A stretch of DNA of 64,000 nt from Micavibrio_A sp964539025 (GCA_964539025.1 CAZIFA010000002.1:62001-126000), one strand, 5' to 3'. Shown: positions 1 through 9,703, numbered from the stretch's first letter. A program made the numbers and translations. The notes: generated by a model from the sequence alone, not told the origin.

Positions 1-87
1 CTTCGATGGAGCAGAAACGGTCATCATCGGCAACGCAATCACCGATGCAAGCGCAAGCCGGCAGATACTCTGGTAAAACGGTCTCAT
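1..87 (-). CDS. Secreted protein, N-terminal fragment (cut by window edge)
   Basis: An ATG at 85-87 on the minus strand opens a frame that runs off the left edge after 29 codons. A strong ribosome binding site (AAGGAG) lies just upstream. The visible residues are a basic start (MRPFYQSICR) followed by a hydrophobic stretch (LALASVIALPMM) and a small-residue segment, which is a typical Sec signal peptide. Nothing of the mature protein is visible, so no function can be given. It lies 43 bp downstream of the DUF4402-like gene on the same strand, so both may form one operon of exported proteins. A second DUF4402 protein or a fimbrial-type partner is possible but not shown. Confidence 0.6.
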   Translation of the reverse strand, partial: MRPFYQSICRLALASVIALPMMTVSAPSK

Positions 88-130
88 AAATTCTCCTTGG
101 TATTGAAAAACAGAAAATACTTATCAGGGA

Positions 131-604
131 TCAGTAATTGATCTCAAGCTGCAATGTACCTGTATACACAGCATCATCATAAGGAATGGTACTCCCGTTG
201 GTTTTGGCACTGGCACCAAGCGTTATGTTGACCTCACCGCTGACATTGGTCATCGGATCGTGGATAACCTGAAACGTATCCATGGTAAAAGGTTGGTTGC
301 CGCCCGTCAGTGGGGCGATCATCGTAACGTTCACGCTGAGAATGGCTGTAGAAGGTGGCAGACTGTCAACACGATACAAGCCTTCCTGCGGCGGCTGGAT
401 AATGTTGATCAACGACGGAGAACTGGAAAAAGACCCATCGGGATTCACCGTGATATGATTGATCGCCGTGTTGTTCGTGATGGCCCATTCACCGAAATCG
501 AGCGGTTGAATTTCTATAAGAGCGGAACGAGCGGACGGCGCCCACACAAGAGAGGCGCCGACAAGAACGGCAAAAACGCCTTTTTTCCACGAAAAAAGAT
601 TCAC
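131..604 (-). CDS. Secreted DUF4402-like protein
   Basis: A protein of about 157 residues with a signal peptide ending near APSARSA, followed by a beta-rich, Thr/Asn/Gly-rich domain. The mature part opens with LDFGEWAI and closes with YTGTLQLEINY; this layout, with a terminal tyrosine strand, resembles the DUF4402 family of exported, pilin-like or surface proteins. The family call comes from recalled pattern, not a search. The frame is open to a GTG at 689-691, but that version puts about 29 residues before the signal peptide. The internal GTG at 602-604 gives a normal signal peptide (MNLFSWKKGVFAVLVGAS) and is preferred, though neither start has a clear ribosome binding site. The next gene on the strand also encodes a secreted protein. 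Confidence 0.6.
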   Translation of the reverse strand: MNLFSWKKGVFAVLVGASLVWAPSARSALIEIQPLDFGEWAITNNTAINHITVNPDGSFSSSPSLINIIQPPQEGLYRVDSLPPSTAILSVNVTMIAPLTGGNQPFTMDTFQVIHDPMTNVSGEVNITLGASAKTNGSTIPYDDAVYTGTLQLEINY

Positions 605-739
605 TGGCTTTCGATTCCATAACCCACTGGGAAACAAAGTGATGTTACCGCGCTTACACCAACATGGCAAGCACGTCAATTTTTTACGCACATGCGGCTT
701 AAGGTGTTGAAAAAAAATGTAACATTTTAAAAACGGCTG

Positions 740-768
740 TTGCCAAGAGATTCCGTCAAACGTATCCT
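740..768 (+). promoter_or_regulatory. Possible sigma-70-type promoter for the AMIN lipoprotein gene
   Basis: TTGCCA at 740-745 and TATCCT at 763-768 are separated by 17 bases, matching five and four of six consensus positions. Transcription would begin near 775, about 50 bases before the ATG at 824. This is read by eye only. Confidence 0.35.
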
Positions 769-823
769 TGTAATCGGGGCATTTTAGCTCTTGAGCAAAC
801 TACTAACCGCAAGGTCTTTCCGT

Positions 824-1906
824 ATGTCCAGAGTCTGGACACCAATGCCGCATTTCTGCGGCGGGCGAGCATATTTTGGCGTGGTTCGGTTGAGCATTTT
901 AGCGATGCTTCTGCCCCTTTTGCTGTCCGCTTGCGGCGAATCACGTCCCGGCGGTTACGCAGGTTCCCCCAATTCCGATACTCTGAAACCCATCGCAGCT
1001 CCCCCCGGCGCCGACCAGCAACCCCCCCTTGCCGGACAGACCGGCACCCCCAAAACCCCTGACGGCCTTCCCGCTCTGACGGCCAAGGGCACCAATACGA
1101 ATCTCTTCTCCGCAGAAGTCAAAGGGGAGGTCGATAGAATCGACCGTCTGGAGAATGCCGTTCAGGAATTGCGCAATGATTTCGATGCTATGGCACCGGC
1201 TATCGTCCGCCTTGTTTCCATTGAAAAAGACCTGCAAAACCTGATCGGCCAGCTTGATATGCTGACCAGCGGAACCGCCGCCCCGGTCCCGCCAATCGAA
1301 GAATCCGCGCTGGACGCCGCCGAACCTGTCCAGCCGGTAGGTGTGCCCCTGCCGCCCGTGCCGGGCGCACCGCTCCCCGCCGAAACCGAAGCCCCCCCGG
1401 CTTCTTCTGAAAATGCGCAGCCGCAGATTCCCGCTCAAGAGCCTGCCGCTGCCTCTGTTTCCGGTACATCCGCACCGGAAACAGCCACTGCCCCGCCGAC
1501 GGCTATTACGCCGCCGGTGGCGGCGCCGGCTGCTGCCACGCCCCAGCCCCCCGCCTCTGCTCCGGCGGCAGCCAACGGAAATGCCGTTCAGGCCGTGCGC
1601 CTGGGCGAGCATCCGGGAAAAGTGCGGATCGTGCTGGATGTTAACGGCAAGACATCCTACACGGCTGACTTAGATAACGGGGAGAAAATCCTCGTCGTCG
1701 AATTGCCGGAAGCCGCATGGAACGCCAGCGCACAGCAGGCGTTCAGCGGGAATTCCGTTCTGGCATCCTACACCACGGAATCCATGGGTAGCGCCGGAAC
1801 ACGCCTGATCTTCGTTCTGAAGACCGGGACGTCAATCGCGTATAAGAGTGCGATGAATACCGCGGATGGCAGCGGAAGCAAGATCATTATTGATCTGACC
1901 AAGTGA
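824..1906 (+). CDS. Proline/alanine-rich lipoprotein with C-terminal AMIN-like domain
   Basis: About 360 residues. A hydrophobic segment ends in a lipobox (LLLSAC, Cys37), so the protein should be lipid-anchored at the outer or inner membrane. Residues ~90-150 form a charged helical region, likely a coiled coil (KGEVDRIDRLENAVQEL). Next comes a long low-complexity Pro/Ala/Glu linker, and last a compact beta-rich domain of about 105 residues (AVRLGEHPGKVRIVLDV ... GSKIIIDLTK) that looks like the AMIN fold, which localises cell-wall proteins to septal peptidoglycan. The frame is open from a TTG at 791, but the ATG at 824 follows AAGG at good spacing. No partner enzyme is adjacent. A role in envelope or division is inferred from the domain only. 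Confidence 0.65.
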   Translation: MSRVWTPMPHFCGGRAYFGVVRLSILAMLLPLLLSACGESRPGGYAGSPNSDTLKPIAAPPGADQQPPLAGQTGTPKTPDGLPALTAKGTNTNLFSAEVKGEVDRIDRLENAVQELRNDFDAMAPAIVRLVSIEKDLQNLIGQLDMLTSGTAAPVPPIEESALDAAEPVQPVGVPLPPVPGAPLPAETEAPPASSENAQPQIPAQEPAAASVSGTSAPETATAPPTAITPPVAAPAAATPQPPASAPAAANGNAVQAVRLGEHPGKVRIVLDVNGKTSYTADLDNGEKILVVELPEAAWNASAQQAFSGNSVLASYTTESMGSAGTRLIFVLKTGTSIAYKSAMNTADGSGSKIIIDLTK

Positions 1907-2068
1907 GTTCCTTGGGTATGATTTAAACGGTTGTTCGATATGCGGCGGCGCATATATGAAATAGGCGCAAAACATGTTTGAATCGCCTTGCTATATCTTT
2001 GGCGCGGACCTAGGGTAAGGCGCTTTTTAAACACCCAGATAATTATAAGAAAATTGCCGGCGGTAGAA

Positions 2069-5000
2069 ATGTCAAAGCCCATAGTTACTAAAACACTCTC
2101 GCTACTTCCTGCTAAATCATCCGCAATGATGAAAAGCTTTGCAAAAGGCCTTCTTGAGAATGTCGGCGAAGAAGATATGGAGCAGATTGGCCCTGAGGCT
2201 CTGGCAAAAACCATTGCGCAGCAATGGGAACTGTTCCAGTCAAAAAAATCAGCAAGACCCAGTATAAAAATCCATACGCCCACGATGGAAAAAGACGGAT
2301 GGACCATTGGCCGCACCGTCATCGACATTGTGCAGGACGATATGGCCTTCCTGATCGATTCCATTGTCGCAGAAATCGTGCGACACGGGCAATTGATCCA
2401 GATGCTGATCCATCCGACGATCAACGCTGAGTATAAAGGCAAAGAAGTAAAAGGATTCAAATCTGAATATGAAGACGGATTACGCCGTTTCTCTGTTTCG
2501 CATATAGAACTTCGCGGCACCCTCGGCGAGGCACAGGCCGAAGAATTGCGCATGGGGTTAGAGCAGGTCATAGACGACGTCCGCAACGCCACGCGCGACT
2601 GGCTACCGATGAAAGACATGCTGCGTCAGGCACAAAGACAACTCAGCAATGCTCCTGCAAAATTTGACGATTACCTGATCGAGGAGTATCAAGCGTTTCT
2701 CGAATATCTCTATGATAACAACTTCACACTGCTGGGTTACCGCGAATATAAATTCACAGAAAAAGCCGGAAAACTTTCCAGTGAAACCGTAGCGGACAAA
2801 GGCCTTGGCCTGCTGCGCGATTCCAACATGCCCGTCTATATCAACAGTGTACGCAAAACGTTATCCGACCCGCAGCAAAAATTGCGCCGGGATCAACCGC
2901 CGCTCACCATTTCCAAAGTCAACCGCCGTTCTACCGTCCACCGCCGTGTGCCGATGGATGCCGTTGCCATCAAAACATTCGATAAAAAAGGCAGCGTCAT
3001 CGGCGAAATGTTGTTCATCGGCCTGTTCACGTCCGTCACCTATTCGCGCAGCGTTTCTGACATTCCCTATTTGCGTGTTAAAATCCAGAACGTCGTCAAC
3101 AAAACGCAATTTGTCCCCGGAAGCCATGATCGCCGCGCGCTGCGTCATATCCTCGAAAAATATCCGCGCGATGAAGTTTTGCAGATATCCGAAAAGCTGC
3201 TCTACGAACACGCCACCAGCATATTGAAACTGCAAGAACGCCCACGCATCGCCTTATATATGCGCACGGACCCGTTCGGGCGGTATATTTCTTGCCTAGT
3301 TTATGTGCCGCGTGACCGGTACGAAACCCGCCTGCGCCTAAAACTCCAGAACACTTTGGAGAACGAACTGGGCGGCCAGTGCACCAATTTTCAAGTCACG
3401 CAAGATGACTCGCCTCTGGCCCGCGTCATCTATCTGATCGACACGAACCACCACAAGGAAGTGCCCAAATACAACGCCGCCGCCATTGAGAAGAAACTCG
3501 AAGATGGCGGCCGTCTGTGGGCCGAACGCCTGCGCGATGCGCTCGAAGGATCGAACACGGACAAGCACCAGATCGGCCAGATCGTCGCCAAATACGGCAA
3601 TGCCTTCCCCGTCGCCTATCATGAACAATATGAACCGCGCCAAGCCATTCATGACATCCGCAAGATCGAAGAAGTCTTAAGCGGCGGCAATATCGCGCTC
3701 GATCTTTACCGCCCGCATGATTGCGGACAAAATAATATCCGCCTGAAAGTTTACAGCGCCGAACGGCCCATCACGCTTTCCGATGTCCTGCCCATGCTCG
3801 AAAAAATGGGCCTGCGCGTCATCGCCGAATTGCCGTTCGAAGTCGAGCCCGCCCGCCATAAAGGAATTATCTGGATTCACGACTTCCTGATGGAAGCCGA
3901 TGGCAAGGACAAGCTTGAGGTCAAAGACATCAAGGCTCCGTTTGAAGAAGCCTTCGATAAAATCTGGAACCGCCAGATGGAAAATGACGGGCTGAACAAG
4001 CTGGTTATCGCCGCCAGAATGAATTGGCGCGAAATCACGATCCTGCGCGCCTATTTACGCTATCTGCGCCAGGTCGGGCTGCATTACAGCCGCGAATATA
4101 TTGAATCGACGCTGGCTGATAATCCGAAAATTTCGGGCGCGATAGTGCGCATGTTCAAATGTCTGTTTGATCCGAACATCAAAGGCAAAAACGAAGAACA
4201 GGCCGCAGGCTGCGCGGTTGAAATAGATCATGCGCTGGGCGAAGTCGCCTCCATCGAACAAGATAAAATCCTGCGTTCCATTACGGCTGTCGTAAACGCC
4301 ACTCTGCGCACCAACTTTTTCCAAATGGATAAGGACGGAAATCCGAAATCATATCTGTCCATCAAACTGGATTCGAAAAAGATCGACGATCTGCCAGAAC
4401 CGCGCCCCTACCGCGAAATATGGGTCTATTCCCCGCGCACCGAAGCTATTCACCTTCGCATGGACAAGATCGCGCGCGGCGGCATCCGCTGGTCGGACCG
4501 CCACGAGGATTTCAGAACCGAAGTTCTGGGCTTGATGAAGGCGCAGCAGGTGAAAAACTCCGTCATCGTGCCGATGGGTGCGAAAGGTGGCTTTATCGTC
4601 AAGCAACCGCCAAAAGAAGGCGGGCGCACCGCGATGCAGGCCGAAGGGATCGAATGCTATAAAATTCTGGTCCGCGGCTTGTTGGATATTACCGACAATC
4701 AACAAGGCGATAAAGTCATCCCGCCGAAAAACGTTGTGCGCCGGGACGGAGACGATCCTTATCTGGTCGTCGCCGCCGACAAGGGCACGGCGACTTTTTC
4801 CGACATCGCCAACGCGCTATCGCTCGAATACGGCCACTGGCTGGGCGATGCGTTCGCATCGGGCGGTTCGGCGGGCTACGATCACAAGAAAATGGGCATC
4901 ACCGCCAAGGGCGCGTGGGAATCGGTCAAGCGCCATTTCCGCGAACTCAACCACGATATCCAAAAACAGGATTTCGATGTCGCGGGCGTCGGCGATATGG

Positions 5001-6898
5001 GGGGCGACGTGTTCGGGAACGGCATGCTGTTATCCGAACATATCCACCTGATCGGCGCGTTCAACCATGTCCATATTTTCTGCGATCCAAATCCGGACCC
5101 TGTGTCGTCCTTCAAGGAACGCCAGCGCCTGTTCACCGAGGTCAAAGGCTGGGATGAATACAACACCAAGCTTTTGTCCAAGGGCGGCAAGATTTTCAAC
5201 CGCAGCGAAAAGAGCTTGGCTCTTACGCCGGAAATCCAGAAACGCTTTGATATCAGCCGCGAGCGCGTCACGCCCAATGAACTGATTCAGGCAATCCTGA
5301 AATCCCGCGTCGATCTTTTATGGGTTGGCGGGATCGGCACATATATCAAGGCAACCAGCGAAAGCCACGCCGATGTCGGCGATAAATCGAACGATGCCTT
5401 GCGCGTCAACGGCAATGAAATCCGCGCCAAAGTCATGGGCGAAGGCGCGAACCTTGCCATCACGCAAAAAGGCCGGATCGAATTCGCGATGAACGGCGGA
5501 CGCCTGAACGCTGACTTTATCGACAATTCGGGCGGCGTGGACTCATCGGACCATGAAGTCAACATCAAGATCCTGATGAACGCCGTCATGCGGAGCAAAG
5601 CCAATGATATGGACACCAAGAAGCGCGACAAGCTTTTAGCCTCCATGACCGATGAAGTCGGAAACCTTGTCCTTCGCAACAATTACCAGCAAAGCCAGGC
5701 AATATCTTTGATGGAACTACAGGCTGCGGATTCGCTGTCCGAACAGGCGCAGCTTATCACCGAACTGGAACGCAAGACTGGGCTCAACCGTGCGCTGGAG
5801 AACTTACCGGGCGATGAAGAAATTCAGGCGCGTCTTCGCGTCGGCCACGGCCTCACAAGGCCAGAACTCGCCATTTTGCAAGCGCATTCGAAAATCGCCT
5901 TTACATGGGATCTGCTGGATTCGGATATTCCGAACAGCAAGGCTATGGAAGGGCGTCTGCTGCGCTATTTCCCCAAGAAGCTCGGCGATAATTACCCCAA
6001 AGAAATCATGGGCCACCGCCTCAAACGCGAGATCATCTGCACGACACTGGCGAGCAGCGTGATCAATCGTATGGGCCCGACCTTCGTGCGCGAACGCATG
6101 GCCAAAAGCAACGCCACCGCCGCCGATGTCGCCAAAGCGTATATTATCGTGCGCGAATCGTTCGGCCTTCGCCAATTGTGGGAAGAAATCGAAAAACTCG
6201 ATAACAAGGTTCCCGCGATTGTGCAACTCAAGGCCTTCCGCGAAATCGCTTATATGGCCGAACGCACCGTCGCGTGGCTTCTGGCCCGCACCGGGCATGA
6301 ACTTGATATCAACCGCGATATCGCCGCGTTTGAAAAAGGCATCGAAACGCTTAAGGCAAATTTTGCCACCATTGCGACCAAGGGCCTACTCTGGACCGTG
6401 CAGCAAAACGCGCGGGCCAACGTTTCGAACGGCCTGCCGGAAAAACTCAGCCAAGACATCGCGCTGATGCCGCTGCTGGGTTCCGCCTGCGATATCATCC
6501 GCATCGCTTCGGTACAAAAGGCAGACCTGCCGCTGATCGCCAAAATTTATTTTGAACTGGGCGAACATTTCCATCTCGATTGGATGCGCACGCAGGCAGG
6601 CTATATCCCCGCAAACGATCATTGGAGCATCGAGGCGCTGGACGGCGTCATCGACAATCTCTATTCGGCGCAGGCGGGCCTGACCGTGAAAATCCTCAAA
6701 GATATGGGCGGCAAGATCGGCGTGAAAACCGGCAAGAAAGCGATCAACGAGAATGTCGTGCCGCAATGGATGGAAACGCACGGCGCACAGGCCCGCGCGA
6801 TAGAGCCTTTGTTCGCCGACATGCGCAAAGCCACGGCCATCGATCTACCGATGCTGATGATCGCGGAGCAGAAGCTACGCGGGCTTTACGGTGGTTAG
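2069..6898 (+). CDS. gdhB: NAD-dependent glutamate dehydrogenase, large (~180 kDa) type
   Basis: Converts glutamate to 2-oxoglutarate and ammonia with NAD+, feeding the TCA cycle. At 1,609 residues it matches the usual length of the large bacterial family (Bac_GDH). A long N-terminal regulatory part comes first (start MSKPIVTKTLSLLPAKSS). The catalytic core follows: GAKGGFIVK with the catalytic-type lysine near residue 839, the dinucleotide-binding segment with GGIGTYIK near 1087, then GEGANLAI. The frame stays open from 1988, but the ATG at 2069 gives the family-like N terminus. It is monocistronic, and its last 4 bases overlap the convergent gene that follows. PutA at 42-45 kb makes its substrate, so the two enzymes probably work in series. 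Confidence 0.95.
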   Translation: MSKPIVTKTLSLLPAKSSAMMKSFAKGLLENVGEEDMEQIGPEALAKTIAQQWELFQSKKSARPSIKIHTPTMEKDGWTIGRTVIDIVQDDMAFLIDSIVAEIVRHGQLIQMLIHPTINAEYKGKEVKGFKSEYEDGLRRFSVSHIELRGTLGEAQAEELRMGLEQVIDDVRNATRDWLPMKDMLRQAQRQLSNAPAKFDDYLIEEYQAFLEYLYDNNFTLLGYREYKFTEKAGKLSSETVADKGLGLLRDSNMPVYINSVRKTLSDPQQKLRRDQPPLTISKVNRRSTVHRRVPMDAVAIKTFDKKGSVIGEMLFIGLFTSVTYSRSVSDIPYLRVKIQNVVNKTQFVPGSHDRRALRHILEKYPRDEVLQISEKLLYEHATSILKLQERPRIALYMRTDPFGRYISCLVYVPRDRYETRLRLKLQNTLENELGGQCTNFQVTQDDSPLARVIYLIDTNHHKEVPKYNAAAIEKKLEDGGRLWAERLRDALEGSNTDKHQIGQIVAKYGNAFPVAYHEQYEPRQAIHDIRKIEEVLSGGNIALDLYRPHDCGQNNIRLKVYSAERPITLSDVLPMLEKMGLRVIAELPFEVEPARHKGIIWIHDFLMEADGKDKLEVKDIKAPFEEAFDKIWNRQMENDGLNKLVIAARMNWREITILRAYLRYLRQVGLHYSREYIESTLADNPKISGAIVRMFKCLFDPNIKGKNEEQAAGCAVEIDHALGEVASIEQDKILRSITAVVNATLRTNFFQMDKDGNPKSYLSIKLDSKKIDDLPEPRPYREIWVYSPRTEAIHLRMDKIARGGIRWSDRHEDFRTEVLGLMKAQQVKNSVIVPMGAKGGFIVKQPPKEGGRTAMQAEGIECYKILVRGLLDITDNQQGDKVIPPKNVVRRDGDDPYLVVAADKGTATFSDIANALSLEYGHWLGDAFASGGSAGYDHKKMGITAKGAWESVKRHFRELNHDIQKQDFDVAGVGDMGGDVFGNGMLLSEHIHLIGAFNHVHIFCDPNPDPVSSFKERQRLFTEVKGWDEYNTKLLSKGGKIFNRSEKSLALTPEIQKRFDISRERVTPNELIQAILKSRVDLLWVGGIGTYIKATSESHADVGDKSNDALRVNGNEIRAKVMGEGANLAITQKGRIEFAMNGGRLNADFIDNSGGVDSSDHEVNIKILMNAVMRSKANDMDTKKRDKLLASMTDEVGNLVLRNNYQQSQAISLMELQAADSLSEQAQLITELERKTGLNRALENLPGDEEIQARLRVGHGLTRPELAILQAHSKIAFTWDLLDSDIPNSKAMEGRLLRYFPKKLGDNYPKEIMGHRLKREIICTTLASSVINRMGPTFVRERMAKSNATAADVAKAYIIVRESFGLRQLWEEIEKLDNKVPAIVQLKAFREIAYMAERTVAWLLARTGHELDINRDIAAFEKGIETLKANFATIATKGLLWTVQQNARANVSNGLPEKLSQDIALMPLLGSACDIIRIASVQKADLPLIAKIYFELGEHFHLDWMRTQAGYIPANDHWSIEALDGVIDNLYSAQAGLTVKILKDMGGKIGVKTGKKAINENVVPQWMETHGAQARAIEPLFADMRKATAIDLPMLMIAEQKLRGLYGG

Positions 6899-7629
6899 TG
6901 GTATTTTTTATCCAAGCCGGATTTTTTACCGAGCTTCTTACCCGGTTCTTGCTCTTGATCAAAGTCTAATGGTAAGACACGTGGAGACCGAGACCCCGCT
7001 GAATGCATGTTGTATGCGCTGACAAGCATCAAATCACCAATAGTATGAGTCTTACCGTGTGAGAATCTTTGTGTGACGATTTTATAATAGTCAAAAGCAG
7101 ATTGTGCAGTGCTGTGTGCTATGTCGACTGACTCAATCCGACCGCCAATTTCTCCCAATTTACCTGATAGGTGAAATAAGAAGTCCTGCAAATCCTTAAA
7201 AGGAACGCCCATTATTTCGGTGGCACCGCTGCTTAACTCACTAAACTTCAGGGTATAGTGCAACGGGATTCCATTCGCCCTGTCTACCAAATCATCACTA
7301 TTGAATAGGCGTTTGCGCTCTTGGGAATGTAGCAAAGCATATTTGCCCGCATCGATATCGCTGGTTCGCTTTCCAATTGCCTTTACGACTTTTGCAAGTA
7401 ACTCCGAATCTTTTACTATAAGCGGTTCACACGTATCTTCCTGATTCCAGAAATGTACGTGTTGTCTTAGTGCAAATTCTGATTTCAAATCAGCAATAGG
7501 CTTACCGCCCTCACCTATAAATAAACCAGCATTTTTAGATTCTTCGGGACCAATCATATGAACGTTCGCAACGACTTTGCGATGACTCGCGCGGAAAAGG
7601 ACTTCCTCTTGCCTGTTACCTATAAACAT
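6895..7629 (-). CDS. Hypothetical protein, no family recognised
   Basis: A 244-residue protein without signal peptide or membrane segments. The ATG at 7627-7629 has a strong ribosome binding site (AAGGAG), which supports a real gene. The sequence is mixed alpha/beta in character, with a charged, Lys-rich C terminus (EQEPGKKLGKKSGLDKKYH). No motif I know is present. Its base composition is visibly more AT-rich than that of gdhB and ubiA on either side, which may mean recent acquisition. It converges on gdhB with a 4-base overlap of the two stop regions and stands alone between two conserved housekeeping genes. Confidence 0.65.
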   Translation of the reverse strand: MFIGNRQEEVLFRASHRKVVANVHMIGPEESKNAGLFIGEGGKPIADLKSEFALRQHVHFWNQEDTCEPLIVKDSELLAKVVKAIGKRTSDIDAGKYALLHSQERKRLFNSDDLVDRANGIPLHYTLKFSELSSGATEIMGVPFKDLQDFLFHLSGKLGEIGGRIESVDIAHSTAQSAFDYYKIVTQRFSHGKTHTIGDLMLVSAYNMHSAGSRSPRVLPLDFDQEQEPGKKLGKKSGLDKKYH

Positions 7630-7707
7630 AGCTTTGCTCCTTGAACATTAGTAAATATAATTATGCATTACGCACATATCTCTTACGCGCTGCAAGCATT
7701 TTTATAA

Positions 7708-8607
7708 TCACGAACAAACAAAACAGAGGAAAAATAGCAAACCGCAGTCGCGGTTGGACTTGAACCAGCGCAGGGAACTGGCGGGATCATTGGGGTTCCA
7801 GAGCAAAACCTGAAGAAGTAAATGCACGCCGGGAAATAGTAAAAATCCCAAAGACAAAATGCTGGCGTCGGCCAAAAACGCCGAAAGCCCGATCAGCGTC
7901 CACGCCGCCGCATAGAAAATCCCGACCCATTTCTTGCTGCGCTCCCCGAACAGCAACGCGGTGGATTTGATGCCGACCATCTGGTCGTCCGCCTTGTCCT
8001 GATGCGCGTAGATCGTGTCATACCCCAGCGTCCAGAAAAACGCGCCCGCATACATCAGGACCGGCGCGAAATCCAAAGCGCCTGTCACCGCCGCCCAGCC
8101 CATCAGCGCACCGAAATTAAACGTGATGCCCAAAAACGCCTGCGGCCACCATGTGATGCGTTTCATATAAGGATACGCGCCGATAAAAGCGAGCGAGAGC
8201 ACGCCGAGCCAGAATGTCATCGCCGATGTTTGCACAAGGATGATCAGGCCGAAGAACAGCAGGAAAAATAAAAACGCGCCCGCCTGCCACGGTTTGACGA
8301 TGCCCGCCGCCAGAGGCCTTGCCCGCGTGCGCTCGACTTTCGCGTCCAGATCACGATCCCATAAATCATTCACGATGCAGCCCGCGCCACGCATGATGAT
8401 CGCGCCGAGGAAGAACAGGAGCAGCAGATACCAATCCCATCCCGTAAGTCCGTTCACACCGCCGCCCGCCAGCATGATCGCCCACCAGCCGGGCAATAAC
8501 AGCAACCACCAGCCGATCGGACGGTCGAGCCGCATCAACAGCGCGTAGGGCTGCGCCTGCAACGGCAGCTTGGAAACCAGATCGAACCTGATGTCTGTAA
8601 AGGGCAT
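7708..8607 (-). CDS. ubiA: 4-hydroxybenzoate polyprenyltransferase
   Basis: Integral membrane prenyltransferase that attaches the polyprenyl tail to 4-hydroxybenzoate in ubiquinone synthesis. The 299-residue length is normal. The first Asp-rich Mg2+/diphosphate motif is NDLWDRDLDAKVERTRARPL (residues 80-99) and the second is DKADDQMVGIKST (from ~204). Several hydrophobic helices separate them. Heme O synthase (ctaB, 17.4 kb) belongs to the same superfamily, but this protein carries the UbiA-type N terminus (LMRLDRPIGWWLLLLPGWW). The quinone pool it helps make feeds the respiratory chain whose terminal oxidase is encoded next door. The C terminus ends in a hydrophobic Cys-containing tail. Confidence 0.93.
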   Translation of the reverse strand: MPFTDIRFDLVSKLPLQAQPYALLMRLDRPIGWWLLLLPGWWAIMLAGGGVNGLTGWDWYLLLLFFLGAIIMRGAGCIVNDLWDRDLDAKVERTRARPLAAGIVKPWQAGAFLFFLLFFGLIILVQTSAMTFWLGVLSLAFIGAYPYMKRITWWPQAFLGITFNFGALMGWAAVTGALDFAPVLMYAGAFFWTLGYDTIYAHQDKADDQMVGIKSTALLFGERSKKWVGIFYAAAWTLIGLSAFLADASILSLGFLLFPGVHLLLQVLLWNPNDPASSLRWFKSNRDCGLLFFLCFVCS

Positions 8608-8668
8608 GGGGTATTATCGGCGCATAGCCATGGCACGCCAAGGGTAATTTTCCTGTCATCCCCCATCT

Positions 8669-8789
8669 GTCATCCCGGAAAACGCGAAAGCGTTTATCCG
8701 GGATCTTATTCGTCGTATGGCACGAAGATCCCGGATAGCAAGTTTCGCTAAGGCCTTTGGCCAAGCTCAACATAACTTCCGGGATGACA
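8669..8789. repeat. 121 bp nested palindromic element
   Basis: The element is bounded by a perfect 13 bp inverted repeat, TGTCATCCCGGAA at 8669-8681 and its complement at 8777-8789. Inside it lies a second perfect 12 bp inverted repeat, ATCCGGGATCTT (from 8695) and AAGATCCCGGAT (ending about 8740). It could fold as two stacked hairpins. It fills most of the gap between the divergent ubiA and rsmE genes and shares its TGTCAT/ATGACA ends with three other elements in the window. It encodes nothing recognisable. Confidence 0.75.
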
Positions 8790-8834
8790 ATGATGGGTAT
8801 TTAGCCGTCCTGATTTATCGGGTATATACGTGGC

Positions 8835-9542
8835 ATGGGAGATTACACCAAAACACCGCGTCTCTATCTCGATCAACCGCTTTCGAGCGGCCAAGGCCTG
8901 ATGATCGAAGGCGACCAGCATCACTATCTCAAAAACGTCATGCGCGTGCATATCGGCGATGTGATGCGCCTGTTCAATCCCAAGGACGGCGAATATGCCG
9001 GACGCATCGAAGCCATCGATAAAAAAATCATCAATGTCACGTTGGAACAGCAATTACGCGCCCCGAAAAAATTGCAGAGAAAAATTCACCTTCTCTTCGC
9101 GCCGATCAAAAAAGAACGCATGGATTACCTGATCGAAAAATCGGTGGAGTTAGGCGCCACCGATCTCCATCCCATCCTGACGCAAAATACCGACATGCGA
9201 AAAATCAACATCGAGCGCCTGCGCGCACAAATCATCGAAGCCGCCGAGCAATGCGAGCGCATCGATATCCCCGCGCTGCACGCACCGCAGGATCTTTTTG
9301 CCGCTCTTGCCGTGTGGAACAAATCCGTGCCGTTTTACGCCGCGCTCGAACGCTATGACGCCGTATCGTTAAAATCGCTCAAGATCGAAGGCGATTGCGC
9401 CATCCTGATCGGCCCGTCTGGCGGATTTACAGATGAGGAAAAGAGCAAAATCGCGGGGCTATCTTTCGTCAAACCCGTCAGTCTGGGCGAAAGCGTCCTG
9501 CGTTCGGAAACCGCCGCCGCCGCGGCCTTGGCAATCTTGTAA
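8835..9542 (+). CDS. rsmE: 16S rRNA (uracil-1498-N3)-methyltransferase
   Basis: Methylates U1498 of 16S rRNA in the assembled 30S subunit, using S-adenosylmethionine. At 235 residues it is normal for RsmE. The N-terminal RNA-binding part contains the typical HHYLKNVMRVHIGD stretch (residues ~28-42). The C-terminal SPOUT knot shows ILIGPSGGFTDEE and then VSLGESVLRSETAAAAALAIL split by a short gap; both are hallmark SAM-binding loops of the family. The ATG at 8835 gives the expected N terminus (MGDYTKTPRLYLDQPL). It is followed by 160 bp without a gene before coxB, and no strong terminator is visible there. Confidence 0.94.
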   Translation: MGDYTKTPRLYLDQPLSSGQGLMIEGDQHHYLKNVMRVHIGDVMRLFNPKDGEYAGRIEAIDKKIINVTLEQQLRAPKKLQRKIHLLFAPIKKERMDYLIEKSVELGATDLHPILTQNTDMRKINIERLRAQIIEAAEQCERIDIPALHAPQDLFAALAVWNKSVPFYAALERYDAVSLKSLKIEGDCAILIGPSGGFTDEEKSKIAGLSFVKPVSLGESVLRSETAAAAALAIL

Positions 9543-9703
9543 AGATTCCCGCCCCAAGAGTTGTTCAAAGCCTTCGATTACCTCATTTTTTCGCTTTTCT
9601 TGCCCTGTATTTCGGCGTAATAACATGGCAATATCGTACGCGCTGCGCGCATTCCTATGCCCGGCAATGTCTTAAACCCTTAGCGATAAGCAAAATTTTG
9701 ACA

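Noticed and set aside
1938..1955. Hairpin ATATGC-GGCGGC-GCATAT between the AMIN lipoprotein and gdhB genes
   Set aside because: A short stem without a T run; no reason to call it a terminator or regulatory site.
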